64,000 bases of DNA from contig CAKOGP040002036.1 in NCBI GenBank assembly GCA_933822405.4, forward strand, positions 64,636 through 128,635. The letters run 5' to 3'. Numbering within the stretch: the first letter of the stretch is position 1; every line of letters starts with the position of its first letter. The notes beneath the pieces were generated by a model. The model did not search any database. It saw only the letters and a list, made by a program, of their open reading frames with translations, and was not told where the DNA came from. The translations under genes and the position numbers were made by a program. Source of the stretch: Cylindrotheca closterium (lineage: Eukaryota > Bacillariophyta > Bacillariophyceae > Bacillariales > Bacillariaceae). Positions 1-10,485 of this stretch are shown here, one piece after another.

Positions 1-485
1 TCAATAAAAAAAGGATCTGGTCGAATAAATAACCAAATCACAGGGTGCGTGCCGGTAGTCGTGGCGATAGAAATGTGCCAGTGCAGCCAAGGTGATTGTG
101 TTCTGTCCGCAATTAAGTGAACGGGAGGATATCGTTAAATACGAAAATTTCAACACAAGTGAGTTTCTGAACGGGTCCCAATAATATCGCGTCAAAAGCT
201 GTTCATGACGGTGGGCCGGCTTGCAAATCGTCAGCCATTCCTTTTTTTCGGCGACATTGATTCCCCGGGTGATTTCAGAACAGGAGTGCAGAATCGAATC
301 TTTAGATTCGAGGTTACGCACTTTGACCCATCTGATGGCATTGGAACAACCTGCTGTACCTGGTACCGTCCGTGTACCAGTAATCGATATATAGATAACT
401 ATATTTCAATAGATCCTCCAGTTGGCTTGCACCATGACAGCTATTAAAAATGTTTTATATACAGGCAAAGTCATCGCTTGATAAA
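1..485. other. intergenic, no supported gene
   Basis: This stretch lies downstream of the minus-strand gene that ends at 486. A 106-codon reading frame on the minus strand (1-321) reaches the window edge, but it has no recognisable domain, no signal peptide and unremarkable composition, so I do not call it. Nothing else is visible. Confidence 0.4.
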
Positions 486-3050
486 CTAAACAGGTGTCGC
501 AGAAGGGCCACTGGATGGTGCCAAGGAGTCAGTTGGACCACTAGATGGTACCATTGACTTGGTCGGCGGCACGCTCTTGGTTGGAGCACCGGATGGTACC
601 ATTGATGGCAGCACAGAAGGCAATCGACTAGGAGCATTGGATGGAAGCCGACTGGGAGATGATGATGGCAATCTTGAAGGAGGATCCGTAGGACTCTTTG
701 TTGGAGTCCTCGTAGGTACTGGAGTAGGACGTCCAGTCGGTCGATCTGTAGGGGATGTCGAGGGGGTGGTAGATGGACTTTCCGATGGTGAGATGGTAGG
801 GGATTGAGAGGGTTTGGGAGTCGGCATGGAACTTGGACTCGCAGAAGGAGCCAAACTTGGAGATATACTCGGCGAGTTGGTTGGATCTCGATTCTGGACA
901 CCGACCACGGATAGCGACTGAAAGAGAGAGGTGGAAAGACCAACCTTTTCAACAAGCGTTGACGATAAAGTGTTGCCACCACCTCCCGATGCCCCATCCT
1001 CGTCGACTTCGGCAAACTCACCAAGAATATTTGCCAGAAGGGAAAGCACAGGGAAGATTCGTTCTTCGCCCCTCAGTGAGAGTTCCATGATGACAGTAAC
1101 AAGGTAGCAAGATGGATCGTCGGCAGGATTCTGCCTTGGGTTGTTTGGGCATGGTGACTTGGATGCTACAGTGTCAATCACTTTGGCATTCTGAATCACA
1201 TACCGAATTTCACTCTGATTGCTGTCTTGGAGCTCGCGAGAATGGCCAGTCGTAGTACTCTGAACTAGCGTCATGTCACTCTTTCCCTCGGAGCGCCGGA
1301 GCAGACTAGGCAAGGCATCCAACTTGAGACGACGATTAGACGTCGAATCTTCCAAACACCCGACCAAAAGAGGCAGTAAGGATACCATGATTTGATCCTG
1401 AAAGTCTTCGAGCCATTTTTCTTCTTGAGCAGAAGTCATTCTTGATAGGACCACATCAAAGTTAAAGTCAAAATCGAGGGTAATGGAGCCTGGACCAAGA
1501 AAGCCAACATCACCCGGTATCAATCCAGAAGGACGACCAGTGATAAAGGCTCGGCAGATGGCATCATTCGGAGGTGGATACTTGTACAACGGTGTCACCT
1601 CTGCGGTTGGAACCAAGGATGCTGCCTCGGTCAAGGCAGGAGTTGGACTGGGCGAAATTGGAATGGATTGTATATCCTTTCCACCATTGTTGCCTTGCGT
1701 TTCATTATCCGTGCTTTCGTCTTCCATGCCAAGTCCAGTGAACTTCATGACCAAATATGTAATGAGAATGGCCAATCCGATTCCAACCAATGCCAACACT
1801 ACACGAAACCATCGTTTCTGCCATGCTTGAACCCAACAAGAAGGCTTGGGAGCAGGAGCCATAGCATCACGAGTGCGTTGTTTATCATCCTGCTTTTGAT
1901 TGCTGGCAATCGTATCATCGTCCGTATAGTATTCGTCGGGAACTCCTCCAAATAATGGTGCAGGAGCCGTCATTGGAGCCGTTCTTCGTTTTTCACGAGA
2001 GGTGGCCGATCGGGCCGATCGTGAAAACAAGGACGCTGACGAGGAAATAAAGTCCTTGGCTCGTTGACGTTTGGACTTGCGACTCTTGCTCTTTCTCTTG
2101 TTGTTGCTATCTTTTCTCCGTTTGCTACTACTCCTTTTGCGTGTCCCGTGAGGTGATGAGCGGCGTCGACTGTCTCTTCTCGATCGACGTCTTCCAGAAT
2201 GACGATCGCCCAATTCACCACTTCTATCGGCTTCATGACCATCGTCATTGTCCACCGGGGGTCTGCTTCTGCTGCGATGGCGTGTATGACTGCGATTACG
2301 CCGACGAGAGTCTTCATTATCGCCACCGCCACCACTCTTGTCCTTTAGAGGTACCATTGTCGTGGCTGGTGTAGCTTCATCTTCTTCTCCCACAGTTCTC
2401 CGATGGCGAGAGGAGCCACTGCGACTACGTCTACGAGTTCGTTCGTCACCACCACTTGTATTCCCATCGTTCGATGGCAGCTTGAGTTCACCGCTGTTGT
2501 TGTTATCATCGGATCGTGACTTGTGACGTGTGCGGCTCCGACTTCGTGGCTTGGTTTCTGCATCTTCACCATCGGTAGCATCCTTGAGAGGAAGAAAGAC
2601 ATCTGTGTTTGGATTTCCCTCCTCTTTGGTGTGCTGATGACGTCGACTAGACCGTCTACTACTACCACTCTTGGAATAATTAGGACGAGCCGAAGAAGAG
2701 CTCTTTCGCGTCTCCTCGCCGCCTCTTGTGGGAAGGGTGAGTTCACCAGAGTTTTCAATATGATCCTCCTTACCATCGCCACCAGAATGATGATGATGTT
2801 GATGATGATGATTTTGCTCATCCCCTCCGTCCGTTCCAGACTTTCTTGGATGACGGTGGCTTTCTCTCCGACTCTTGCTGCGTCTTTCTTGAGGATATGG
2901 TTTTCCACCAGCATTTTCTGTTGCTGCTACTGCATCAGACGCGTTTGCTGTTGTTGTGGAAGTTGCCAGTGGTGATGGAGTTCCACCACCATCAGCTGGC
3001 GCGTCGACACCAGCTGCTGCTGGTTGAAACTCACTCGACCCCGTCGTCAT
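486..3050 (-). CDS. single-pass membrane protein, RS-rich cytoplasmic tail, novel ectodomain, PS-repeat stalk
   Basis: Intronless, 854 residues; the ATG at 3050 opens the frame. Residues 1-410 are highly charged and Ser/Arg/His/Asp-rich, with RS dipeptides and repeated modules marked by SGELxLP and PLKD. A single hydrophobic span at about 412-434 follows the basic stretch WQKRWFR. There is no N-terminal signal peptide, so I infer type II topology with the C-terminus outside. Residues about 488-718 hold the ectodomain shared with three other genes here: PPPNDAIC start, LLPLLVGC core, YVIQNAK, then a Cys pair. Residues 720-854 are PSxxPS-type repeats rich in Pro, Ser and Thr, typical of extended and probably O-glycosylated stalks in diatom surface proteins. 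The ectodomain is more divergent than in the 42.8/44.4 kb pair and has an insertion. Function unknown; a cell-surface or silicalemma role is inference. Confidence 0.85.
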   Translation of the reverse strand: MTTGSSEFQPAAAGVDAPADGGGTPSPLATSTTTANASDAVAATENAGGKPYPQERRSKSRRESHRHPRKSGTDGGDEQNHHHQHHHHSGGDGKEDHIENSGELTLPTRGGEETRKSSSSARPNYSKSGSSRRSSRRHQHTKEEGNPNTDVFLPLKDATDGEDAETKPRSRSRTRHKSRSDDNNNSGELKLPSNDGNTSGGDERTRRRSRSGSSRHRRTVGEEDEATPATTMVPLKDKSGGGGDNEDSRRRNRSHTRHRSRSRPPVDNDDGHEADRSGELGDRHSGRRRSRRDSRRRSSPHGTRKRSSSKRRKDSNNKRKSKSRKSKRQRAKDFISSSASLFSRSARSATSREKRRTAPMTAPAPLFGGVPDEYYTDDDTIASNQKQDDKQRTRDAMAPAPKPSCWVQAWQKRWFRVVLALVGIGLAILITYLVMKFTGLGMEDESTDNETQGNNGGKDIQSIPISPSPTPALTEAASLVPTAEVTPLYKYPPPNDAICRAFITGRPSGLIPGDVGFLGPGSITLDFDFNFDVVLSRMTSAQEEKWLEDFQDQIMVSLLPLLVGCLEDSTSNRRLKLDALPSLLRRSEGKSDMTLVQSTTTGHSRELQDSNQSEIRYVIQNAKVIDTVASKSPCPNNPRQNPADDPSCYLVTVIMELSLRGEERIFPVLSLLANILGEFAEVDEDGASGGGGNTLSSTLVEKVGLSTSLFQSLSVVGVQNRDPTNSPSISPSLAPSASPSSMPTPKPSQSPTISPSESPSTTPSTSPTDRPTGRPTPVPTRTPTKSPTDPPSRLPSSSPSRLPSNAPSRLPSVLPSMVPSGAPTKSVPPTKSMVPSSGPTDSLAPSSGPSATPV

Positions 3051-4108
3051 AATCTCACGTTAGTCCCTCTTATCACTGCTGGGAATATGATATTGTGATA
3101 AAAAAAAGTAAGACCAAGCTGTGTTGTTTGGATATGTGTTCCAATCCATCAAGATGAGAAAGGTGGAAGCCATCTCAATCTTGCATGACATCCGATTGCC
3201 TCCTCGAATTAGTTAGAGAAATATTTAGGATTTAGACTGCAACGGATGTTCTTCAAGTCAACTGACATTTTTCGATTTAAGAAAATACGGGATTTTATAT
3301 GAGACGCACCAGAAAATTGGGAACCGGCGAGGCGGCGGGCCTGCGAGGCTTTGGACCCTCGAAACCGCGATGATGCGAAACGATATATATTATAAAAAAT
3401 AATGAAGGAATCTGGTCCGAAGCCAGATTCAAGCCAGATGGTCAAAGCACCAGGCGTGTTGCCTACGGTAGATCTTGTCTTCTGCCTCGGGTGAAATTAA
3501 ATGCAGTAGTCCTAGGGATAAAGCTGAAGAGCTAGAATGGAAATCAGAAATGTAGGAGGGTTGACCCTGGAGGTTCGATACTTTCTAAAACAATTGTTTC
3601 GACATTTGCTATTTCTTGAGGATTGATTCGACCGCCTTCCTCCTCTTTTTCTTCCACATGTTTGTGTTTCATTCATTCATTCATACAAAATCGTTTGACA
3701 TCGTCTGTCCATTGCTCTAGTCGAAGCAATCCACACAATTCCTCCAGAATGACCTTCCATGAGACCCACTTTGGCCAAAAGGGTCATCCCATCAAAAAGT
3801 CATTTTGACACGGAAGGGAGACGTACCAGCGACGTACCACGTTTCGTAGGAAAATACACAACGGAAGTACGGAAGCAAACCCGCGCGGCGTGAAATGGAA
3901 CGAAAGATTTCTACCGCACGGCCAAAATTGGGGAGAGGTCTTCCTGCTATCTAAAATCTCATCGTATATCGCTTGCATTGTAGTTCCTTGCTCTGCTATC
4001 CAGACGACAAACAACGCTTCGAAGTATCTTTATCCTTCATTGGTCATTAGACATTAGTCATTCATCAGTCAGTTAAGCACGCTATTGAAGTGAAGTCGAT
4101 TATTCAAC
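3051..4108. other. intergenic region between divergent genes
   Basis: About 1.06 kb separates the minus-strand membrane protein gene from the plus-strand ankyrin gene, so it should contain both promoters. I see short direct copies of cattcattcattc near 3671 but no tRNA, no supported reading frame and no element I can name. Confidence 0.5.
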
Positions 4109-5374
4109 ATGGGTGAAAAGGATAAGAAAGACAAGAAAGAAAAGAAGGACAAAAAGGATAAGAAGGACAAGAAAGAGGACAAGGAAGAGAAGAAGGAAAA
4201 GAAAGAGAAAAAGGAGAAAAAAGAGAAGAAGGATAAAAAGGACAAAGATGATGACTCTGAGGAAGACAAGGCAGCTAAAAAGGCAGCCAAGAAGGAGCGA
4301 AAGAAGAGTATTAATGCTGGAGAGAAACCTCCACCAGCTCTAAGCGGTGGAAATGATCCTCTCTCCAAAGCTGAAAGGCTATTCCGTAAGGGAGTCTTCA
4401 AGAAGAAGGAAAATGTCAGCGTCAAGCTGTACGAGGCTCCAGAAGCGATCCATCCTTCGGAAGATGCCAGACGTTTTCAGGATATCACAGATGAGGATCT
4501 CCTGAAATCTTGTAAGAAACTCTTCAAGATGCTCAATCTTGATCCTTGGAATGAAGCAACTAGGTACGATGATGATGATACTTGTGATGTTCTAATTGAT
4601 CATCCAGAACCTTGCTCGGTCAAATTCGAATTTGAAGGGTTCTCGGGATGTATCTATCCTCTTTCTATGTTGTGTGCTTTGCAAGCGTCCAAGGATGCTG
4701 CTGAATTGGCGTATGAGGCATTCAAACCCTGCATCAAGGAAACTGATTTGTGGGTGGGAACACCCTTTCACTACGCTGCAGCCTACAAAGCACCTGCGGA
4801 AACGGTAGAGTTCCTCATCGCCAAGGAACCTCAAGGAGTTGAAACCACAAACTACTACGGCCGAACTCCTCTCCACATGGGAGCTTTGTTCAAGGCACCT
4901 GCTGACTCGATGAAACTGATTGCGGACAAATTCCCCAAGGCAGCGCAAATCAAGGACAAGGAAGGGTACACTCCACTCCACTTGGCCTGTGAGAACGGTG
5001 CTTCCGCGGAAGTTGTCAAGCTTCTATTGAAGACATTCCAAAAGGCATGTTTCGCCAAGTCACAATACGACATGACACCCATCCACTTTGCTTGTTCGCA
5101 AAATGCCGATCCTGCCGTCATCAAGGCACTATTAGTCGACGGTGATCCAGATACCTGCCGCATGACAGATATGCTGGGCCATACTCCGCTGCACATGGCT
5201 CTCATGGGATTGGCTCCGTACGAAGTCATTGAATTGTTGGTGGCCAGTGCGCCGGATACGGTTGTGGCCAAGACACAAAAGGGAGAACTTCCACTGGAAA
5301 TTGCGTTACGGAAGAGAGCACCTACTGAGGTCATGGAACTCTTGGCAAAGACCATTGATAAATTGGCTGGATAG
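4109..5374 (+). CDS. ankyrin-repeat protein with lysine-rich N-terminus
   Basis: Intronless, 421 residues. Residues 1-70 are almost pure Lys/Glu/Asp (KKDKKEKK-type repeats) and are predicted to be a charged helix or disordered. Residues about 85-185 form a less repetitive region. From about residue 210 to 410 there are roughly six ankyrin-like repeats, seen as GTPFHYAAAYKAP, GRTPLHMGALFKAP, GYTPLHLACENGAS, MTPIHFACSQNAD and GHTPLHMALMGLAP. Repeat spacing is about 34-37 residues. No catalytic domain, signal peptide or membrane span is present, so a soluble protein-interaction role is likely. The basic N-terminus could bind nucleic acid or membrane, but that is a guess. A possible AATAAA signal follows at 5431. 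Confidence 0.9.
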   Translation: MGEKDKKDKKEKKDKKDKKDKKEDKEEKKEKKEKKEKKEKKDKKDKDDDSEEDKAAKKAAKKERKKSINAGEKPPPALSGGNDPLSKAERLFRKGVFKKKENVSVKLYEAPEAIHPSEDARRFQDITDEDLLKSCKKLFKMLNLDPWNEATRYDDDDTCDVLIDHPEPCSVKFEFEGFSGCIYPLSMLCALQASKDAAELAYEAFKPCIKETDLWVGTPFHYAAAYKAPAETVEFLIAKEPQGVETTNYYGRTPLHMGALFKAPADSMKLIADKFPKAAQIKDKEGYTPLHLACENGASAEVVKLLLKTFQKACFAKSQYDMTPIHFACSQNADPAVIKALLVDGDPDTCRMTDMLGHTPLHMALMGLAPYEVIELLVASAPDTVVAKTQKGELPLEIALRKRAPTEVMELLAKTIDKLAG

Positions 5375-5706
5375 GACAAGATAGGACTAGACTGGACTAG
5401 AATGATTATTGTGATGATGTACTAACATTCAATAAAGATATATAGCTGTTAATTTCGTTGTTTAGCAATAGCTTATCGTAACTTCCTATACTGAACTAGA
5501 CTTGTACCTAATCCTGTATATTTGTAATTCAGAATGATGGATTCTGACTTTGGACATCCGATCAAACCTTCCATTTGAAACAAACCACTTTGTTGGATCA
5601 CACTCTGGTCCGTTCTACATACTGATGGAATGATAATACAGATGGAAGACATAATAGCACATATGATACAATAATATTTAATTCATCTACTATTATGTAC
5701 ACTCTC
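5375..5706. promoter_or_regulatory. shared 3' region of convergent genes; possible poly(A) signal
   Basis: The ankyrin gene (+) and kinase gene (-) converge here. An AATAAA lies at 5431-5436, 57 nt after the ankyrin stop, and is a plausible polyadenylation signal. No other feature is visible in this A/T-rich stretch. Confidence 0.4.
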
Positions 5707-8383
5707 CTACAATAGGTGTTTGCCGAGAAATATGCTACAAAACTCTTCAAAATCTACAACACCATTCTGTTGCAAGTCCATTGTAGCCAGCAAGGCTTCC
5801 ACATCGTCTTCCGTTAGAATCAAGTCATCCAAATGAGTCAACAAGAGTTCCTTGAGTTCTTCCTTTTTCAAGAGACCCGATTTATCCAAATCAATGGCAT
5901 CAAAGACCTTTCGGAGTCCCTGTTTGTCACGAGGAAAGCTCTTGTTGAACTTCAAGACAATTGCCCTTCGAAATTCTCTTCGAAGAGCCAGTTCACTCAA
6001 TGATTCCTTGATCCCTGGATTCTTTTGGAACAAGTCATGGGCCGTATCGCGGTGCATGGTCTTGATGGTACAACCTTCGTCAGCAATGCATTTGGCCAAG
6101 TCTCGGCGATTGTTCTTTTCCATCAAGAAGGATTGAATTCCAAAGACTTCGCCGGGCTTGACATCATACAACCGCTTGCCTTTTTTGGTCATGACATCAA
6201 TCATACCTTCGCATAACAAATGAAAGCCAGATACTTCGTCTCCATCCGTAAAGACAATATGATTCTTGGGCACTTTCGTTTCTTCATTCTTGGCATGATT
6301 GGCAAGAATATATTCGGCCCGTCCAAATTTGCGGGCATTGATCTTTTCTCGCATCTTGATGCCCAATTCGGAATCGGATCCAATCAAATACTTCAAAAAG
6401 TGCTCACGGTCAATTTGAATGACATGGACTGGAGTCATGGTGCGTAGGGTGGCCGATCGTTGTCTATTTTCATTCAATAGTCCACCCTCTCCACAGGTAT
6501 CCCCATGTTGCAAGACTGCTCTAAATCCATCCTTAGTGGATACATCAATCTTGCCCGAGTTGATAAAGTACATGTGGTGACCAATATCACCTTCTCGGTA
6601 CAAGACATGACCTGTCGGTAGGTACTTGCTGACCATGTTGTCTCCCAATAGGGTTGAAAATTCCGAGAGCGACATGTCATCGGCAGGAACCCCATCCGCA
6701 GGAGGCGGCCCCACAAGACCGGAGAGTGCGGCACCCGACACATCGTCCACTGTCAAAAATCCCTTGTCTTCCTTGTCCATTGACGAAAATGCTTTTTGAA
6801 ACAAGGATCCCTTGGTCTTGGTATGGCCGGCATCCGCAAACGACACCAATTGTTGAAAGACTTTGGTTTCAATCTTGGAACGGAACTTGCGAATTTTGGA
6901 CAAGCGCTTGTCGGAATTTTCAATCTTGCCCTCGGTCGCCGTGAGGCCTCGAATCCACGGATGTTGAATCAATTTGGAAGCTTCCACGCGTTTGGTAGGA
7001 TCCGGTTCGAGCAAGAGCGTCAACAATTGGATGGCCGATGGACTCAGATGCGAAATAAAGGGCTTGAGTTTGCGGGACTCCATAAGATTGATCTTTTTGT
7101 CATAGAGCCGCCGTAATTTGGCCTTGAGTTGTTCGTCCGTGGAATTTCCTTCTGGGTCCAATGGATGCAACCCCGTCAGCATAATGAACAAAATGATACC
7201 CAGTGCCCACATGTCCAGTGCCTTGGTGGGTGCTTGCTTGGTATCCAGACCTCGTTCGGGAGAATAATAGGCCACAGTTCCTGTCGAATTGCGCTCTTGG
7301 GTCGACGGAGGCAATGGTAGATCCACAAGTTCGGAACAACCAAAGTCGACCACCTTGATGATGGAACTTCTGTGGGTCTGACTGAGCATTAAGTTCTCGG
7401 GTTTCAACTGCAATATGATTGTGGCGACAATGAAATGATAATGTGATGGGTGGATGGATGGATGCATGCATGTGTTAGTGCCTATATATTCATGCATTCG
7501 ATAATGACGCATCCACCGATGACAATAGCTATGCCAACATGATCTTCGCCAACAATGTTAAACTTACATCTCCATGAACCAAGCCAATGCCATGCAAAAA
7601 GTTAATTGCCGACACTACTTCTCGCATCAATCGGCTGGCATCCAATTCGGAATACGCTCCATTTTCCACGAGACGATCAAATAGTTCTCCTCCATTAATC
7701 AAATCCAATATGAGCGCATAATGCTGAGCTTCATCAAAATTTTCGTGAAGGGAACAAATGTGTGGATGTCCCCCATGTTCCTTGATGTGAAGCAAGGCGC
7801 TCATTTCCCGTTGACAATCTTGACGATTGGTAAATTCCTTCCATATCTTCTTGATTGCCACTTGTTCTCCCGTCTGTTTGTGGCTTCCTAAAAAGACTTG
7901 ACCAAAGGCGCCTTCGCCAATGGGTGTTTTGGACTTTATTTTGTATATGGATTCCAAGGAAGTATCCTTGGTTTCTGACTGATGCATTCTTCTCAAAATA
8001 GAAGACAAGCCTTTGGAAAACAATGAGGAAGAAGGTTGGGAGGTTGCGGCATCGCATTGAGCAACATTCATGCTGCTGCTGCTGCTGTTCAGTGTTGATG
8101 TTGGTAACAAGGGAAACCGGGAGTACTGATGATGATAGGGCGACTGCAAATGAAGAGGATCTCTGTAATACACAGACAATAACAATCGCCGGTCTCCATC
8201 AACATCTTGTTGTTCTCCTCCTCCTCCTGCTCCTCCATTCTCTCCTTCTTCCGCGTTTGCATCTGCCTGAGGATCATGATGATGATGATGATGATGATGT
8301 TCCCAAGTGATTACAGAAGCAATTCCCGTGGCGATGGCAGCAGTGGCTCGTTTAGAAGCCCTTTGAGAGGCTTGTTGAAACAT
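5707..8383 (-). CDS. protein kinase with EF-hands and two cyclic-nucleotide-binding domains
   Basis: Exons on the minus strand are 8383-7568 and 7407-5707. The 160-nt intron (7408-7567) starts GTAAGT and ends CAG, and splicing restores the catalytic loop as HGD plus LKPEN. The product is 838 residues. Residues 1-140 are low complexity with a natural run of eight His. The kinase domain (about 150-422) has GEGAFGQV, VAIKK, HGDLKPEN and DFG (293-295). A degenerate EF-hand (DKEDKGFLTVDD) lies near 481. CNBD1 (about 528-640) has a phosphate-binding-type motif GEGGLLNENRQRSAT. CNBD2 (about 655-770) is degenerate at that motif. Two C-terminal EF-hands follow, DLDKSGLLKKEE and DLQQNGVVDFEE. The family relation is to CDPK/CaMK and PKG kinases, and dual control by calcium and cyclic nucleotide is inferred. 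The usual HRD is HGD here, although the catalytic Asp is kept. Confidence 0.93.
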
Positions 8384-8947
8384 GCTGCAGCCTTTGTGCG
8401 AAGAGTGATCTTTTCAGAGACCAATCGTCTACAGTAGATGTGTGTGGTAATGATTGGAATATATCTTTCCAATTTGGTGTTCTGTAATCTGATGTATATA
8501 ATATGTTACGTATAGTGTTCCCATTCGTTCATCCAGTTCTGGTCATTCGTTCCTATTTTTAATCGGAAGTTTGGCGTTGGATGTTGGACCTTGGTTGGAT
8601 GGCTTGAGGATTGGAATCAGTGGAGTCGGAAATGTCCGTTGCACCGGGTTTGTCGAAACCCGACAAGCGAACAGACGGTAAGTCGTGACGGATCAAATTC
8701 GGGACTGTTTTATCACTTTCGGGGAAGATGGGATTCAGATTCGGGATTGTTGTCACTTGGGGGGAGATGGAAATTTTTGTTCATTCGCGACTGGAGCGGG
8801 TTCATAAAATACGAACAACACAATAACCACAACGACGCAACAACCACAAAAAACAACAGCAACACTACGCAACACCACCACAACACAACCACAACCACAA
8901 CAACCCAATCAAAAGAACAAGATCATACTTCATCAAATTTCAACGCC
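8384..8947. promoter_or_regulatory. bidirectional promoter region, kinase (-) and KIX gene (+)
   Basis: This 564-bp spacer separates divergent genes. Its right half (about 8815-8930) is a C/A-rich leader made of AACAAC and CACAAC runs just upstream of the KIX start, with a short palindrome (ccgggtttgtcgaaacccg) near 8646. An upstream in-frame ATG at 8591 exists but is not supported by the paralogous gene. Confidence 0.4.
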
Positions 8948-9538
8948 ATGAAAATCATCGTCAACACAACTCAGCTTCGAACCATGTCCGAAGACCAATC
9001 CTCTTCTAGTAGTAGCGCTCGGCCTGTTTCCAATAACAGACCTTTGCATGAGACACTTCTGCCAGCTGTGACACTTCCAGTGTCTGCACTTGGCAAGCGA
9101 AACATGGCAGCTGTCTCGTCTCCTCCTCGTGGTCTCAATGGCACTTGGCGTAGCAACTCGGACATGGCACAACGAAGAGTCATTGTCAAGGAAATGTACG
9201 TACCTATAGTATTCGACTACAGTTTTTTTGTGAAATTATAACGTTGAATATCATCAATTGGATAAATTCATGGATCTCACACATGACACTTTCCTGTTTT
9301 TGTTCGATATTTCTACTACAGTGTCAAAAGTATCCACAGACGTAGACCAAATGCCCCCCAGTCGTTCAAGAAGCAACTTCCAAGTATGGTGCAGAGATTG
9401 GAGGAGGCCTTGTACAAGAATGCCCCGTCGATGGAGGTCTATGCGGATCTTTCCACTTTGGAGCAACGCTTGGAAACATTGGCCCGTAAAGTGCAGCAAC
9501 AGGCAGCGGTCATGAAACAGCAGCAGCATTCAAAGTAA
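8948..9538 (+). CDS. small KIX-domain protein (MED15-like), copy A
   Basis: Exons are 8948-9195 and 9322-9538. The 126-nt intron starts GTACGT and ends ACAG, and splicing gives 154 residues. The start MKIIVN matches the paralog at 18112 (MKIIIN), which is why I prefer it to the upstream ATG at 8591. Residues 1-65 are Ser/Pro-rich and disordered. Residues about 66-136 fit the KIX fold of plant MED15: W-R-S-x(2)-D, then KEIVKSI, Lys/Arg-rich loops, LPSMVQRLEEALYKNA and YADLSTLEQRLETLA. The family recruits transcriptional activators to Mediator in plants and animals. With no other Mediator region present, this is more likely a free-standing KIX adaptor or decoy than MED15 itself, and it is probably nuclear. 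The protein ends in a Gln-rich tail. Confidence 0.87.
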
Positions 9539-10485
9539 TGGGCACCGCCACAGACCCACCACTTATCTATTCGATTGTTGGAGTCAGCTAACATTGCATC
9601 CACCATCTAATTAGGAATAAGGACTGGTCCTCTTCTTTGACAAGAGCCTATAATAATAAAAGTTTATACGATACGAATAGTACTTTCTTGAGATACCAAG
9701 AGCACCGCCGAACACCAAGTTCTTTACTATCGGGACGACATGTGCACTGCTGCTTTGGGTATTACGATAGAGCAATATTATGTATTAAAAGTAAGAGTAC
9801 GATAGGGGCGCAACGCATGCAATGCTACGATATACCTGTACTATTCTTACGAATGAATTATTTGTATCCATCCCCTTTACATATGTCTCCCCTTTTGTGA
9901 TCACGTCATATCTGACTCATCATCATATTTTATATTCTTCATTCTCGTCTATATATTTACCTAGCGGTATTATTATGCTCTCCTCATCATTTGAATATCC
10001 TTTCTTCTTCATTAATCGCCTGCTGGCATGGTATTCATTTTTTATAGTGTGTATATGTACAACCTCCTTTCCTTCTCACACAACAGCCCCCGCCCTTGCC
10101 ATTCAATTCCGTAATGTCGATAAGAATGGATGAGAGCGGTGAAGGTATAGGACCAAGAATAAGAACCACCACAGAAGGATGGTGGATGCAGTCAACGATT
10201 CACCATTCTTGTTGCACCCAACGACAACGATAGCAACACGGGAGACGATGAAAGTGAAAGCAACGACGAGTACTACTCCCGTCATGAACCATCAATATGA
10301 CAAGATTGATTTACAAGAATGAATCAATCGTTCGCCGCTATACCTTTTTTTCTTGCTTCTATCGAATATTCTCGCGAATCCTTCATCCAACATTGGCATC
10401 TTTCTACTGGCTGTGTCGCTCGCGAAGTCATTGCCATTTCTTCGATGAAAAGACGAAACCATTGCAGCAATGATCACGCCCACAA
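9539..10485. other. intergenic, no supported gene
   Basis: This A/T-rich stretch downstream of KIX copy A has a few short frames in several phases. One (9822-10133) is hydrophobic, but it lacks homologous features and is riddled with codons typical of non-coding AT-rich DNA. Nothing else is visible. Confidence 0.4.

Noticed and set aside
8591..8947. N-terminal extension of KIX copy A
   Set aside because: The paralog at 18112 starts at the equivalent MKIIIN and the upstream part is low-complexity leader.
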